Source of the DNA: Acidovorax soli
GTDB lineage: Bacteria; Pseudomonadota; Gammaproteobacteria; Burkholderiales; Burkholderiaceae_C
Length of the DNA stretch: 64,000 nt
Direction: 5' to 3'
Assembly: GCF_014207955.1 (NCBI RefSeq)
Contig: NZ_JACHLK010000014.1
Coordinates: forward strand, 124,001-188,000
Position 1 is the stretch's first letter; every line of letters begins with the position of its first letter. A program made the position numbers and the translations under genes. The notes under the pieces are model-generated. The model had not been told where the DNA came from. It worked only from the letters and a program-made list of their open reading frames with translations, and ran no database searches. Below, in pieces: positions 28,183 through 36,466 of this stretch.

Positions 28183-28689
28183 CTACTTCGCCTTCTTCAT
28201 CCGCAGCAGCTCGTCGAGCACCAGGCACACCGCACCCACGGTGATGGCCGAGTCCGCCAGGTTGAAGGCCGGGAAGTGGTAGCCGCGGGCATAGAAGTCC
28301 AGGAAGTCGACGACATAGCCGTGCATCATGCGGTCCACCACATTGCCCACGGCACCGCCCAGGATGCTGGAGAGCGCAAAGCAGAACAGCTTTTGCTCCG
28401 GGTGCGCGCGCAGCTGCCAGACGATGAAGATGGTTGCGGCCACGCCGATGCCGGTGAAAGCCCAGCGTTGCCAGCCCCCAGCATCGGCCAGGAAGGAGAA
28501 GGCCGCGCCCGTGTTGTGCGCACGCACGATGTTGAAGAAGCTGGTGATGGGGGTCGCATCACCCAGGCGGTAGGCGTCCAGGATCAGCGACTTGGTGACC
28601 TGGTCGGCGACCAGGATCACCAGGGCCCAGGCCAGCCAGGGCCACATGCGGCCCAGGGCCGAGGTGGAGGTGCCGCTTGCCGCTGCCAT
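28183..28689 (-). CDS. lspA: Signal peptidase II (lipoprotein signal peptidase)
   Basis: 168 aa with four membrane helices. The two catalytic Asp motifs are NVVDR and FNLADSAI, and the N-terminal DQVTKSLI and NTGAAFSF blocks are typical. LspA cleaves the signal peptide of diacylglyceryl-modified prolipoproteins in the inner membrane. The ATG overlaps the ileS stop by one base (TGATG). The ileS-lspA order is conserved in proteobacteria. A terminator follows. Confidence 0.96.
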   Translation of the reverse strand: MAAASGTSTSALGRMWPWLAWALVILVADQVTKSLILDAYRLGDATPITSFFNIVRAHNTGAAFSFLADAGGWQRWAFTGIGVAATIFIVWQLRAHPEQKLFCFALSSILGGAVGNVVDRMMHGYVVDFLDFYARGYHFPAFNLADSAITVGAVCLVLDELLRMKKAK

Positions 28690-31547
28690 CACGCGTGCAC
28701 GCGGCTTTCGCCGGCGCCGTACAGGTTGCTCGTGCAGCGCCCGCAGATCGTCGGATGGGCCGGGTCCTGGCCCACGTCGGCGCGGTAGTGCCAGCAGCGG
28801 TCGCACTTGGCATCGGTGCTGGGCGCCACGCTAATCTGCAGGGCATCGCCGGCTGCCAGCTCGACGGCCGAGGTGATGAACACGAAGCGCAGGTCGTCGC
28901 CCAGGCTGGCCAGCAGCGCGTGGTCCTCGGGCGCGGCCGTGAGCAGCAGATTGGCCTGCAGCGACGAGCCCACCTGGCCGTCCGCGCGCAGCACCTCGAT
29001 CTGCTTGTTCACCGCGTCGCGGATCTCGCGCAGGCGCGACCACTTGGCCAGCAGGCCCTCATCGGCGCCGGCGATGGAGCCGTAGGTTTCCACGAAGATG
29101 GATTCCGAGCTGCCGAACACCTTCCACGCCTCTTCGGCCGTGAACGAGAGGAACGGTGCCATCCAGCGCAGCATGGCGTGCGTGATCTGGTAGAGCGCGG
29201 TCTGTGCGCTGCGGCGCGCCAGGCTCTTGGGCGCCGTGGTGTACAGGCGGTCCTTGAGCACATCGAGGTAGAAGCCGCCCAGGTCTTCCGAGCAGTACAG
29301 CTGCAGCTTGGCCACCACGGGGTGGAACTCGTAGACCTTGTAGTGCGCGAGCACCGTGGCCTGGAACTCGGCCGCGCGCGTGAGCGCGTAGCGGTCGATC
29401 TCCAGCATCTGTTCGAACGGCACGGTATCGGTGGCCGGGTCGAAGTCGCTCACATTGGCCAGCAGGAAGCGCAGCGTGTTGCGGATGCGGCGGTAGGCGT
29501 CCACCACGCGTGCGAGGATCTTCTCGTCGCCCGCGATGTCGCCCGAGTAGTCGCTCGCAGCCACCCACAGGCGGATGATCTCGGCGCCCAGTTTCTTGTT
29601 GATCTCCTGCGGATCGATGCCGTTGCCCAGCGACTTGCTCATCTTGCGGCCCTGGCTGTCCACGGTGAAGCCGTGGGTCAGCAGGCCGCGGTAGGGCGCG
29701 CGGCCTTCCAGCGCGCTGGCCAGCAGCAGCGAGCTGTGGAACCAGCCGCGGTGCTGGTCATGGCCTTCCAGGTACAGGTCGGCCTCGGGACCGGTGTCGT
29801 GGTGCACATTGGGGTGCGTACCGCGCAGCACGTGGCTGAAGGTGGAGCCCGAGTCGAACCACACCTCCAGGATGTCGGTGCTCTTGGTGTAGTGCGGCGC
29901 ATCGGCGGCGCCCAGGATTTCTTCCACCGTCACGCGGCTCCAGGCCTCGATGCCGCCCTTCTCCACGATGTCGGCGGCCTGGTCCATGATTTCCATGGTG
30001 CGCGGGTGCAGTTCGCCCGAATCCTTGTGCAGGAAGAAGGGGATGGGCACGCCCCAGCTGCGCTGGCGCGAGATGCACCAGTCGGGCCGGCCGGAGATCA
30101 TGTCGTGCAGACGGGTCTTGCCGTTCTCGGGGTAGAAGCTGGTGTGCTCGATGGCGTCCAGCGCGATCTGGCGCAGCGTCTTGGCGGGCTTTTCACCGGC
30201 CTTGGTGAACACGCCTTCGCCTTCGTCCATGCGCACGAACCACTGCGCGGCCGCGCGGTAGATCACCGGCGTCTTGTGGCGCCAGCAGTGTGGGTAGCTG
30301 TGCGTGATGTCCTTGGTGGCCATCAGGCGGCCGGCATTGCGCAGCGCCTCGATGATGACGGGCACGGCCTTCCAGATGTGCTGGCCGCCGAACAGCGGGA
30401 AATCGGCCGCATAGGTGCCGTTGCCCTGCACGGGGTTCAGGATGTCCTCGAGCGCAAGGCCATGGGCGCGGCAGGAGTTGAAGTCTTCCAGGCCGTAGGC
30501 GGGCGAGGAGTGCACGATACCCGTGCCGTCGTCGGCCGTGGCGTAGTCGGCCAGGTACACGGGCGAGAGGCGGCGGTAGCCGGCATCGACGTCGTACAGC
30601 GGGTGCTCGAATTCCAGCCCGCCCAGGTTCTTGCCGGCCGTGGTGGCCAGCACCTGGCCGGTCGCGCCATAGCGCTCCAGGCACGAGGCCACGAGCGGCT
30701 CGGCCACGAGCAGCAGGCGTTCGCCGGCGTCCACCAGCGCGTAGCTGATCTCGGGGTTCAGGTTCAGCGCCTGGTTGGCAGGGATGGTCCAGGCGGTGGT
30801 GGTCCAGATCACCACGAAGGCGTCCTTGGCCAGGGCCGGCAGGCCGAAGGCGGCGGCCAGCTTGGCCGGCTCGTGCGCCTTGAAGGCCACGTCCAGCGTG
30901 GTGCTCTTCTTGTCGGCGTATTCGATCTCGAACTCGGCCAGCGAGCTGCCGCAGTCGAAGCACCAGTACACGGGCTTGAGGCCGCGGTAGACGAAGCCGC
31001 GCTCCATCACGCGCTTGAATGCACGGATCTCGCCCGCCTCGTTGGCGAAGTTCATGGTCTTGTAGGGGTTGTCCCATTCACCCAGCACACCCAGGCGCTG
31101 GAAGTCGGCCATCTGCTGGGCGATCTGCTCCGTGGCGTAGGCGCGGCTCTTGGCCTGCATGTCGTCGCGGCTCAGGTTGCGGCCGTGCTTCTTCTCGATG
31201 GCGTTTTCGATCGGCAGGCCATGGCAGTCCCAGCCGGGCACGTACAGCGCGTCGAAGCCTTCGAGCTGGCGCGCCTTGGTGATCATGTCCTTCAGGATCT
31301 TGTTGACCGCGTGGCCCATGTGGATCTGGCCGTTGGCGTAGGGTGGGCCGTCGTGCAGGATGAACTTGGGCGCACCGCAGCGCGCGTCGCGCAGGCGCTT
31401 GTACAGGCCCTTGTCATCCCATTCCTTGACCCAGCCCGGCTCGCGCTTGGGCAGGTCGCCGCGCATCGGGAAGGGGGTGTCGGGCAGGTTCAGGGTGCTG
31501 CGGTAATCCGGTGCGGTGGATTCGGTGGTACTGGCGTTGTCGGACAT
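28689..31547 (-). CDS. ileS: Isoleucyl-tRNA synthetase
   Basis: 952 aa, a normal length. The class I signatures are HMGH (in PYANGQIHMGHA) and KMSKS (in GRKMSKSLGN). A CP1 editing domain lies between them. The C-terminal zinc finger is seen as CDRCWHYR and CGRC. It charges tRNA-Ile and edits Val. It lies between ribF (114-nt gap) and lspA (1-nt overlap), the usual betaproteobacterial order. Confidence 0.98.
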   Translation of the reverse strand: MSDNASTTESTAPDYRSTLNLPDTPFPMRGDLPKREPGWVKEWDDKGLYKRLRDARCGAPKFILHDGPPYANGQIHMGHAVNKILKDMITKARQLEGFDALYVPGWDCHGLPIENAIEKKHGRNLSRDDMQAKSRAYATEQIAQQMADFQRLGVLGEWDNPYKTMNFANEAGEIRAFKRVMERGFVYRGLKPVYWCFDCGSSLAEFEIEYADKKSTTLDVAFKAHEPAKLAAAFGLPALAKDAFVVIWTTTAWTIPANQALNLNPEISYALVDAGERLLLVAEPLVASCLERYGATGQVLATTAGKNLGGLEFEHPLYDVDAGYRRLSPVYLADYATADDGTGIVHSSPAYGLEDFNSCRAHGLALEDILNPVQGNGTYAADFPLFGGQHIWKAVPVIIEALRNAGRLMATKDITHSYPHCWRHKTPVIYRAAAQWFVRMDEGEGVFTKAGEKPAKTLRQIALDAIEHTSFYPENGKTRLHDMISGRPDWCISRQRSWGVPIPFFLHKDSGELHPRTMEIMDQAADIVEKGGIEAWSRVTVEEILGAADAPHYTKSTDILEVWFDSGSTFSHVLRGTHPNVHHDTGPEADLYLEGHDQHRGWFHSSLLLASALEGRAPYRGLLTHGFTVDSQGRKMSKSLGNGIDPQEINKKLGAEIIRLWVAASDYSGDIAGDEKILARVVDAYRRIRNTLRFLLANVSDFDPATDTVPFEQMLEIDRYALTRAAEFQATVLAHYKVYEFHPVVAKLQLYCSEDLGGFYLDVLKDRLYTTAPKSLARRSAQTALYQITHAMLRWMAPFLSFTAEEAWKVFGSSESIFVETYGSIAGADEGLLAKWSRLREIRDAVNKQIEVLRADGQVGSSLQANLLLTAAPEDHALLASLGDDLRFVFITSAVELAAGDALQISVAPSTDAKCDRCWHYRADVGQDPAHPTICGRCTSNLYGAGESRVHA

Positions 31548-31661
31548 GGGGAAGCCTTAAAACGGGGCATTCCGGGGCAGGCCCGGAGCAAATGCGGGAA
31601 GCAACAAGGGGGTGTGGGAAGGAATCCGGCCTGCAGGGCAGGCGCTGCGCAGGCAGCCCCC

Positions 31662-32714
31662 TCAAATTCGGTCGCGCGTGGTCTGGCGCCGGGTCTCGGT
31701 GTGGTTGGTGGGGGCGTGGGCCGACGCGAAGTAGGCGCGCGCATCCGCACAGTCCTTGGCAATGCCCGTCGTCAGGGCATCCAGACCGTCGTACTTGAGC
31801 TCGTCGTGCAGTTTGTGCAGCAGTTCCACCCGGACGATTTTACCGTACGCCCCTTCGACCCCCAGTTCGGCGGGCCATTGCAGGCAATGGGTCTCCAGCA
31901 GCACCCGGCCGCCATTGACGTCATCGGGGTCCAGCGAAGGGCGCACCCCCAGGTTGGCCACGCCCTGCAGCGGGGTTTCGCAAAGGCCATGCACCAGCAC
32001 GGCAAAGATGCCGCTGGCGGCGGGTTTCCAGTGCGCAAAGCGCAGGTTCAGCGTGCGAAAGCCGTCACCCGCCCCCTCGGCCGTGGCGCCCAGTTCGCGC
32101 CCGAGCTTGCGGCCGTGCACCACATGGCCCGATATGGCGTAGGGTCGGCCCAGCAGCCGCGCGGCGGCTTCCATGTCGCCCTGGCCCAGGGCCTGGCGCA
32201 CGGCCGAACTCGACACGCGCAGGCCGTGCACTTCGTAGCTGTTCATGCGCGCCACGTCGAAGCCCTGGGCCTGGCCCGTGGCGTCGAGCAGGGCGTAGTC
32301 GCCCGCGCGCTGGGCGCCGAAGCGGAAATCATCGCCCACCAGCACATAGCGCGCGCCCAGGCCCCGGATCAGCACTTCGTCGATGAAGGCCTGGGGCGAC
32401 TGGGCAGCCAGCCGCGCGTCGAAGGGCAGCACCACTGTCTGCTGCACGCCACAGCGTGCCAGCTCGGTGAGTTTGTCGCGCAGGGTGCCCACGCGCGCGG
32501 GTGCCAGCTCGGGCTTGTGCAGGGCCCCGGCAAAGTAGTCGCGCGGGTGGGGCTCGAAGGTCAGCACGCAGCTCTCCACCCCGCGGTGGGCGGCTTCGCT
32601 GTTGAGCAGCGCCAGCATGGCCTGGTGGCCGCGGTGCACGCCATCGAAGTTGCCGATGGTCAGCGCGCAGGCGGGGGCGATGCCGGGGTGGTGGAATCCG
32701 CGGAAGATCTTCAT
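31662..32714 (-). CDS. ribF: Bifunctional riboflavin kinase/FAD synthetase
   Basis: 350 aa. The N-terminal FAD synthetase (nucleotidyltransferase) domain has GNFDGVHRGHQAML, and the C-terminal riboflavin kinase domain shows HGRKLGRELGAT and GVANLGVRP. It makes FMN and then FAD from riboflavin. The ATG gives MKIFRGFHHPG. It is divergent from the HNH endonuclease gene (169 nt). No FMN riboswitch was recognised in the leader. The C-terminus has about 25 extra unconserved residues after the kinase domain. Confidence 0.96.
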   Translation of the reverse strand: MKIFRGFHHPGIAPACALTIGNFDGVHRGHQAMLALLNSEAAHRGVESCVLTFEPHPRDYFAGALHKPELAPARVGTLRDKLTELARCGVQQTVVLPFDARLAAQSPQAFIDEVLIRGLGARYVLVGDDFRFGAQRAGDYALLDATGQAQGFDVARMNSYEVHGLRVSSSAVRQALGQGDMEAAARLLGRPYAISGHVVHGRKLGRELGATAEGAGDGFRTLNLRFAHWKPAASGIFAVLVHGLCETPLQGVANLGVRPSLDPDDVNGGRVLLETHCLQWPAELGVEGAYGKIVRVELLHKLHDELKYDGLDALTTGIAKDCADARAYFASAHAPTNHTETRRQTTRDRI

Positions 32715-32883
32715 TGATTTGTTATCTTTTTGATAGCAGCTTGGGCATATGGGTAAAGCACCGTACGCCAATCTGTCATGAAAACAGAGTATATTGTGTA
32801 CCACGGGCCCCGCTGAAGAGCCGGGTTCGCGAGACATCCGCGTTCCGATTCCTTGTGTTCATTCTTGTTCCAGGAGGCGTGTT

Positions 32884-33441
32884 TTGAAGGTCTTGAAGCT
32901 GTCAGCCCAGGGGTTGCCCCAGTCGTGGATATCGCTGGAGCAGGCGGTCACCCATTACGCCGCCGGCGAAGTGCGCTGGGAGTCCGGCGGCGAGGTTGCG
33001 CTGTTCCGCGGCGGCCACAACGCCGTCACGGGCGAGCAGTCGCTGATCGCGGTCAACAGCATCATCGGCACCAAGGGCGTGCCCAGCATCAACCCCTTTG
33101 ACCTCAAGCCGGGCCTCACCAACAGCAAGCTTTTCATCCGCGACCGCAATGTGTGCGCCTACTGTGGTGGCCACTTCCACGAAGACAACCTCACGCGCGA
33201 ACACATCGTGCCCTTTGCCCGCAATGGGCAGGACCACTGGATGAACGTGGTCACCGCCTGCCGTCCCTGCAACCACCGCAAGGGCCCACGCACCCCCGAG
33301 CAGGCGCACATGCCGCTGCTCTACGCCCCCTACGTGCCCAGCCTCTGGGAAGATTTCATCCTGCGCAACCGCCGCATCCTCGCCGATCAAATGGAATTTT
33401 TGATGGCCCACGTCCCCAAATCCTCTCGTCTGCTGGCTTAG
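32884..33441 (+). CDS. HNH endonuclease
   Basis: 185 aa. An N-terminal region of about 85 residues precedes an HNH nuclease domain with a zinc Cys pair (CAYC and CRPC), the catalytic LTREHIVPFARNG block and NVVTACRPCNHRKG. A TTG start is chosen because AGGAGG at 32872-32877 sits 6 nt upstream. In-frame codons before it lie within the ribosome site or promoter. Homologous single-domain HNH proteins are common in Burkholderiales, with no defined target. A large inverted-repeat element follows directly after the stop. Confidence 0.88.
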   Translation: MKVLKLSAQGLPQSWISLEQAVTHYAAGEVRWESGGEVALFRGGHNAVTGEQSLIAVNSIIGTKGVPSINPFDLKPGLTNSKLFIRDRNVCAYCGGHFHEDNLTREHIVPFARNGQDHWMNVVTACRPCNHRKGPRTPEQAHMPLLYAPYVPSLWEDFILRNRRILADQMEFLMAHVPKSSRLLA

Positions 33442-33447
33442 TTGGCG

Positions 33448-33815
33448 GAGCGGCCAATACGACCCCGCTGGCGTCGTTGCTCCGTCTTGCCGTACGAGGG
33501 CCTGCCAATCCTCTTTGAGGGGATCGCGTTGCTCGGCCTGGGGGCTGGATGCAAGGCGCCTGTGCGCAGCAAGGTAGGAACCTTGCAAGCGCGGGCAACG
33601 CCGCAGACGGCCCCCAGGCCGGACAACCCGAAGGGAAGGCTCTTGCCAGCGCGCCACTCGTCGTTGCGCTCCTTGCGTGTGCAAGGGCACACGCTGCGTC
33701 GCGCGCCTAGATTGGCACGCCGGCAAGGGCCTTCGCGACCCCGAAAAGAGGATTGGCAGGCCCTCAGTACTGTCTGCGACGAAACGCCTAGCCATAAGGG
33801 CCGTCTTGACCACTC
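33448..33815. repeat. Multi-stem inverted-repeat element (MITE-like), non-coding
   Basis: About 368 bp with nested stems. The outer ends pair imperfectly (33448-33465 with 33798-33815, 14 of 18). A perfect 19-bp inverted repeat links 33496-33514 and 33747-33765. Inside lie two hairpins: 33535-33545 with 33610-33620 (11 bp), enclosing 33569-33575/33580-33586; and 33636-33647 with 33722-33733 (11 of 12), enclosing 33675-33682/33687-33694 (8 bp). The whole gap between the HNH stop and the hydrolase gene (33442-33861) holds no gene. It resembles a palindromic mobile element or a folded RNA. Confidence 0.75.
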
Positions 33816-33861
33816 TTGGTGGAGCGCTGAGAAATGCGGATACCTGCCAGCGCCCAATTCT

Positions 33862-35259
33862 TCAATACGTCAGTTCCAGAAACACCAGATGGCCATCGGC
33901 CGCTGGCCAGGTCTGTCCCACCACGCGCTCGCCGTTGAACTGCGCGGCCACGCTGCGCTGGGGGCCTTCGGGCTTGATCTTGGCCGAGGCCACGCCGGCA
34001 CCGGCGGGCACGCCTGCGGGCGGGGCGCCGTCCAGCAGCATCTGGTCGCGTGCCGGGTCCAGATAGCCGCGCGGGCGGGTCATGCTGACCACGCTGGGGG
34101 CGGCCTTGTCGGCGTCGGCGATGCGTTCGGCGCGCAGGTGCACGATGGAACTGCTGCGCGGAAAGCCGCTGCGGTAGATGTGGGTGGTGGCGTAGCCTGG
34201 GGCGCTGATGGCGAATTCCAGCGGTGCGCCGGTGGGCACGACCAGCGGACCCCACTGGCCGTCGGCCGCCACCGTGGTGCGCAGCAGGGCGTTGCCGGTG
34301 CGGGCACCGGTGGCCGGGTCGGTGGCATACACCTCCAGCTGGGCGCCGGGCAGGGGCAGGTTGTTGCTGAAGTTGCCGGTCTTGGCGTCGAGCGGGTCCA
34401 CGCCCAGGCCCGTGACCTTGCCCGACAGGGCGACGCGCGGCTCGTTGGCGATGGCGGTGGCGGCCGGCGCCTTGCCCGTGATGAACTGGTAGGCCGCCGC
34501 AAAAGCAGCGGGCGAGAACGAGGTCTCGCGGTGGTCGATGCGCGGGATCACCACATTGGTGGCGCCCTTGAGCTCGGGGCCGGCCGCCGTGACGTTCGTG
34601 GCCATGCCCTTCTGGCCGATCCACAGGCCATCGGGCTGGGCGAACTTGTCGTTGTTGTCCGAGCGCACGGTCATCCAGCGCACGGGGCCGGTGACTTCAT
34701 CGCCTGCGGCGTTCTTGGGTGCGTTCAGGCCTTTGAGGAAGGGGCCCGTGCCCGCGAATTCATTGCCTTCGCGAAAGCCCGGGATCGCCCAGACGCCGTG
34801 GTTGGGCGTGCCGCCCAGAATGGCATGGCCCACGGTCTGCTCGCCACCACCGTTCAGGACGTAGTTGCGGATGGCATTGCCGCCGCGCGAGTTGCCGATC
34901 AGCACCACTTTGGCCGCGCCCGTGGCTTGGCGCACCTTGTCCACTTCTGCCTTCAGGTAGGCCATGTGCTCGGCCGTCGAGGTGCGCCCGGCCTGGGGCT
35001 TGGTGTCGTCGTCGCGGTTCAGGGGGTAGGGCAGGTCAATGGCATGCAGGCGCTCGCGCGGCCAGCCGTTGGACTCAAAGCGCCACACCGTGGTCTGCCA
35101 CAGCGCCGCTGTGTCGCCGTTGCCATGCACGAAGACAATGGGCGGGAAGCTGTCCTGCGAGGGCGCCTGGCTGGCGCAGCCTGCGAGGGCCAGCACCGCG
35201 GTGGCGGCAGCCACCAGGGCGGACCGGCGTGGCAGGGAAATCATCGTCTTCGTCGTCAT
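33862..35259 (-). CDS. Lipoprotein alpha/beta hydrolase (lipase/esterase-like)
   Basis: 465 aa. The signal peptide ends in a lipobox (LAGC, Cys about residue 27), so it should be lipid-anchored. The hydrolase domain (about 35-270) has an oxyanion block FVHGNGD, a nucleophile elbow GNSRG, and a candidate late His in PRIDHRETSF. The C-terminal 180 residues look like two beta-sandwich domains. An esterase or polyester-depolymerase role is plausible, not proven. The ATG at 35259 follows GGAGAAG; a longer in-frame start is unlikely. Confidence 0.82.
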   Translation of the reverse strand: MTTKTMISLPRRSALVAAATAVLALAGCASQAPSQDSFPPIVFVHGNGDTAALWQTTVWRFESNGWPRERLHAIDLPYPLNRDDDTKPQAGRTSTAEHMAYLKAEVDKVRQATGAAKVVLIGNSRGGNAIRNYVLNGGGEQTVGHAILGGTPNHGVWAIPGFREGNEFAGTGPFLKGLNAPKNAAGDEVTGPVRWMTVRSDNNDKFAQPDGLWIGQKGMATNVTAAGPELKGATNVVIPRIDHRETSFSPAAFAAAYQFITGKAPAATAIANEPRVALSGKVTGLGVDPLDAKTGNFSNNLPLPGAQLEVYATDPATGARTGNALLRTTVAADGQWGPLVVPTGAPLEFAISAPGYATTHIYRSGFPRSSSIVHLRAERIADADKAAPSVVSMTRPRGYLDPARDQMLLDGAPPAGVPAGAGVASAKIKPEGPQRSVAAQFNGERVVGQTWPAADGHLVFLELTY

Positions 35260-35338
35260 CGTGTGCTTCTCCGGAAATGAAAAATGCCCGTGGACCGGCT
35301 GATCCACGAGCATGTCCTGCGGGTGTTACGCGCCTGCG

Positions 35339-36454
35339 TCAGGCAAACACGCCGGCCGTGTCCTGCATGCGGGCCGACACTTCGCCCAGGTGGTGCAGGG
35401 TGTCGCCAAACGCCATCTCCAGCTGCGTGAGCTTCTTGAAGTAGTGGCTGCCGATGTACTCGTCGGTCACGCCGATGCCGCCGTGCAGCTGCACCGACTG
35501 CTGGCCCACGAAGCGCATGGCCTGGCCCAGCTGCACCTTGGCGCGGGCCATGGCGGCGCGGCGTTCGGCCGCGGGGGCGCCCAGCTTGAGGCTGGCGTAG
35601 TAGCTCATCGAGCGGGCCAGTTCCAGCTGCATCTTCATGTCGGCCACGCGGTGGCGCAGGGCCTGGAAGCTCGAGATCAGCACGCCGAACTGCTTGCGCT
35701 GGTTCATGTACTCGACGGTGCCGGCCACGGTCTTGTCCAGCACGCCCACGGCCTCGGCGCAGGTGGCGGCGATGCCGGTGTCCACGGCCAGTTCCAGCGC
35801 GGCCAGGCCGTCGGCGGTGACCAGTGTGGCGGGCGCGTTGGCCAACACCACCTCGGCGGCGCGGCTACCGTCCTGGGTCACATAGCCCTTGGCGGTGACG
35901 CCATTGGCAGAGCGCTCCACCAGGAACAGCGCGATCTTGCCGTTCAGCTGGGCGGGCACGAGGAAGGCGTCGGCCTGGTCGCCCGCAGCGACCACGCTCT
36001 TGGTGCCGGTCACGCTGTGGCCGCCGGCGGCTGCCGTGGCCTTGGCATCGCACACATCCAGGCGGTAACGTGCCTTGCGCTCCTGCTGGGCCAGCACCAC
36101 CAGGGCCTCGCCGCTGGCAATGCGCGGCAGCCAGGCGCCCTGCACCTCGGCGCTGCCGAACTGTGAGAGCACGGCACTCGCAATGAAGGCCTGCGCCAGG
36201 GGCTCCAGCACCATGCCGCGGCCCAATTCCTCGGCCACCACCATCGCATCGATGGCGCCCTGGCCCAGGCCGCCATGGGCCTCGGGCACGGTCAGGGCCG
36301 TCAGGCCCAGCTCGGCCAGCTCATTCCAGGCATCGCGCGAGAAGCCACCGGCCTCTACGGCCGCACGGCGGCGCTCGAAGCTGTAGCCCTTGTCCACCCA
36401 CTTGCGCACGGCATCGCGCAGCTGTTCCTGGTCGTCGGAAAAATCGAAATCCAT
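35339..36454 (-). CDS. Acyl-CoA dehydrogenase, small-subunit type
   Basis: 371 aa with the three acyl-CoA dehydrogenase domains. The FAD/dimer region QRKQFGVLISSFQ and the C-terminal VQLHGGIGVTDEYIGSHYF block are present. It follows a larger dehydrogenase gene after 12 nt. Such pairs form heterotetramers that oxidise pimeloyl-, dicarboxylyl- or ring-derived acyl-CoAs. It resembles the small subunit in PimC/PimD-like pairs. It probably works only together with its neighbour. Confidence 0.88.
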   Translation of the reverse strand: MDFDFSDDQEQLRDAVRKWVDKGYSFERRRAAVEAGGFSRDAWNELAELGLTALTVPEAHGGLGQGAIDAMVVAEELGRGMVLEPLAQAFIASAVLSQFGSAEVQGAWLPRIASGEALVVLAQQERKARYRLDVCDAKATAAAGGHSVTGTKSVVAAGDQADAFLVPAQLNGKIALFLVERSANGVTAKGYVTQDGSRAAEVVLANAPATLVTADGLAALELAVDTGIAATCAEAVGVLDKTVAGTVEYMNQRKQFGVLISSFQALRHRVADMKMQLELARSMSYYASLKLGAPAAERRAAMARAKVQLGQAMRFVGQQSVQLHGGIGVTDEYIGSHYFKKLTQLEMAFGDTLHHLGEVSARMQDTAGVFA

Positions 36455-36466
36455 GGTCTTGTCTCC

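Noticed and set aside
28677..32717. A very long open frame on the plus strand opposite ileS and ribF
   Set aside because: It is antisense to two certain genes, its translation is low-complexity (His/Gly/Ala/Val-rich), and it arises from G+C-rich codon bias. Similar antisense open frames occur opposite the GGDEF-EAL, ftsK and rarA genes.
32715..32883. FMN riboswitch before ribF
   Set aside because: No RFN-element consensus was seen; the gap is short and shared with the divergent HNH gene.
33442..33861. Protein-coding gene in the region after the HNH gene
   Set aside because: Open frames cross the inverted-repeat stems on both strands, with no ribosome site or recognisable domain.
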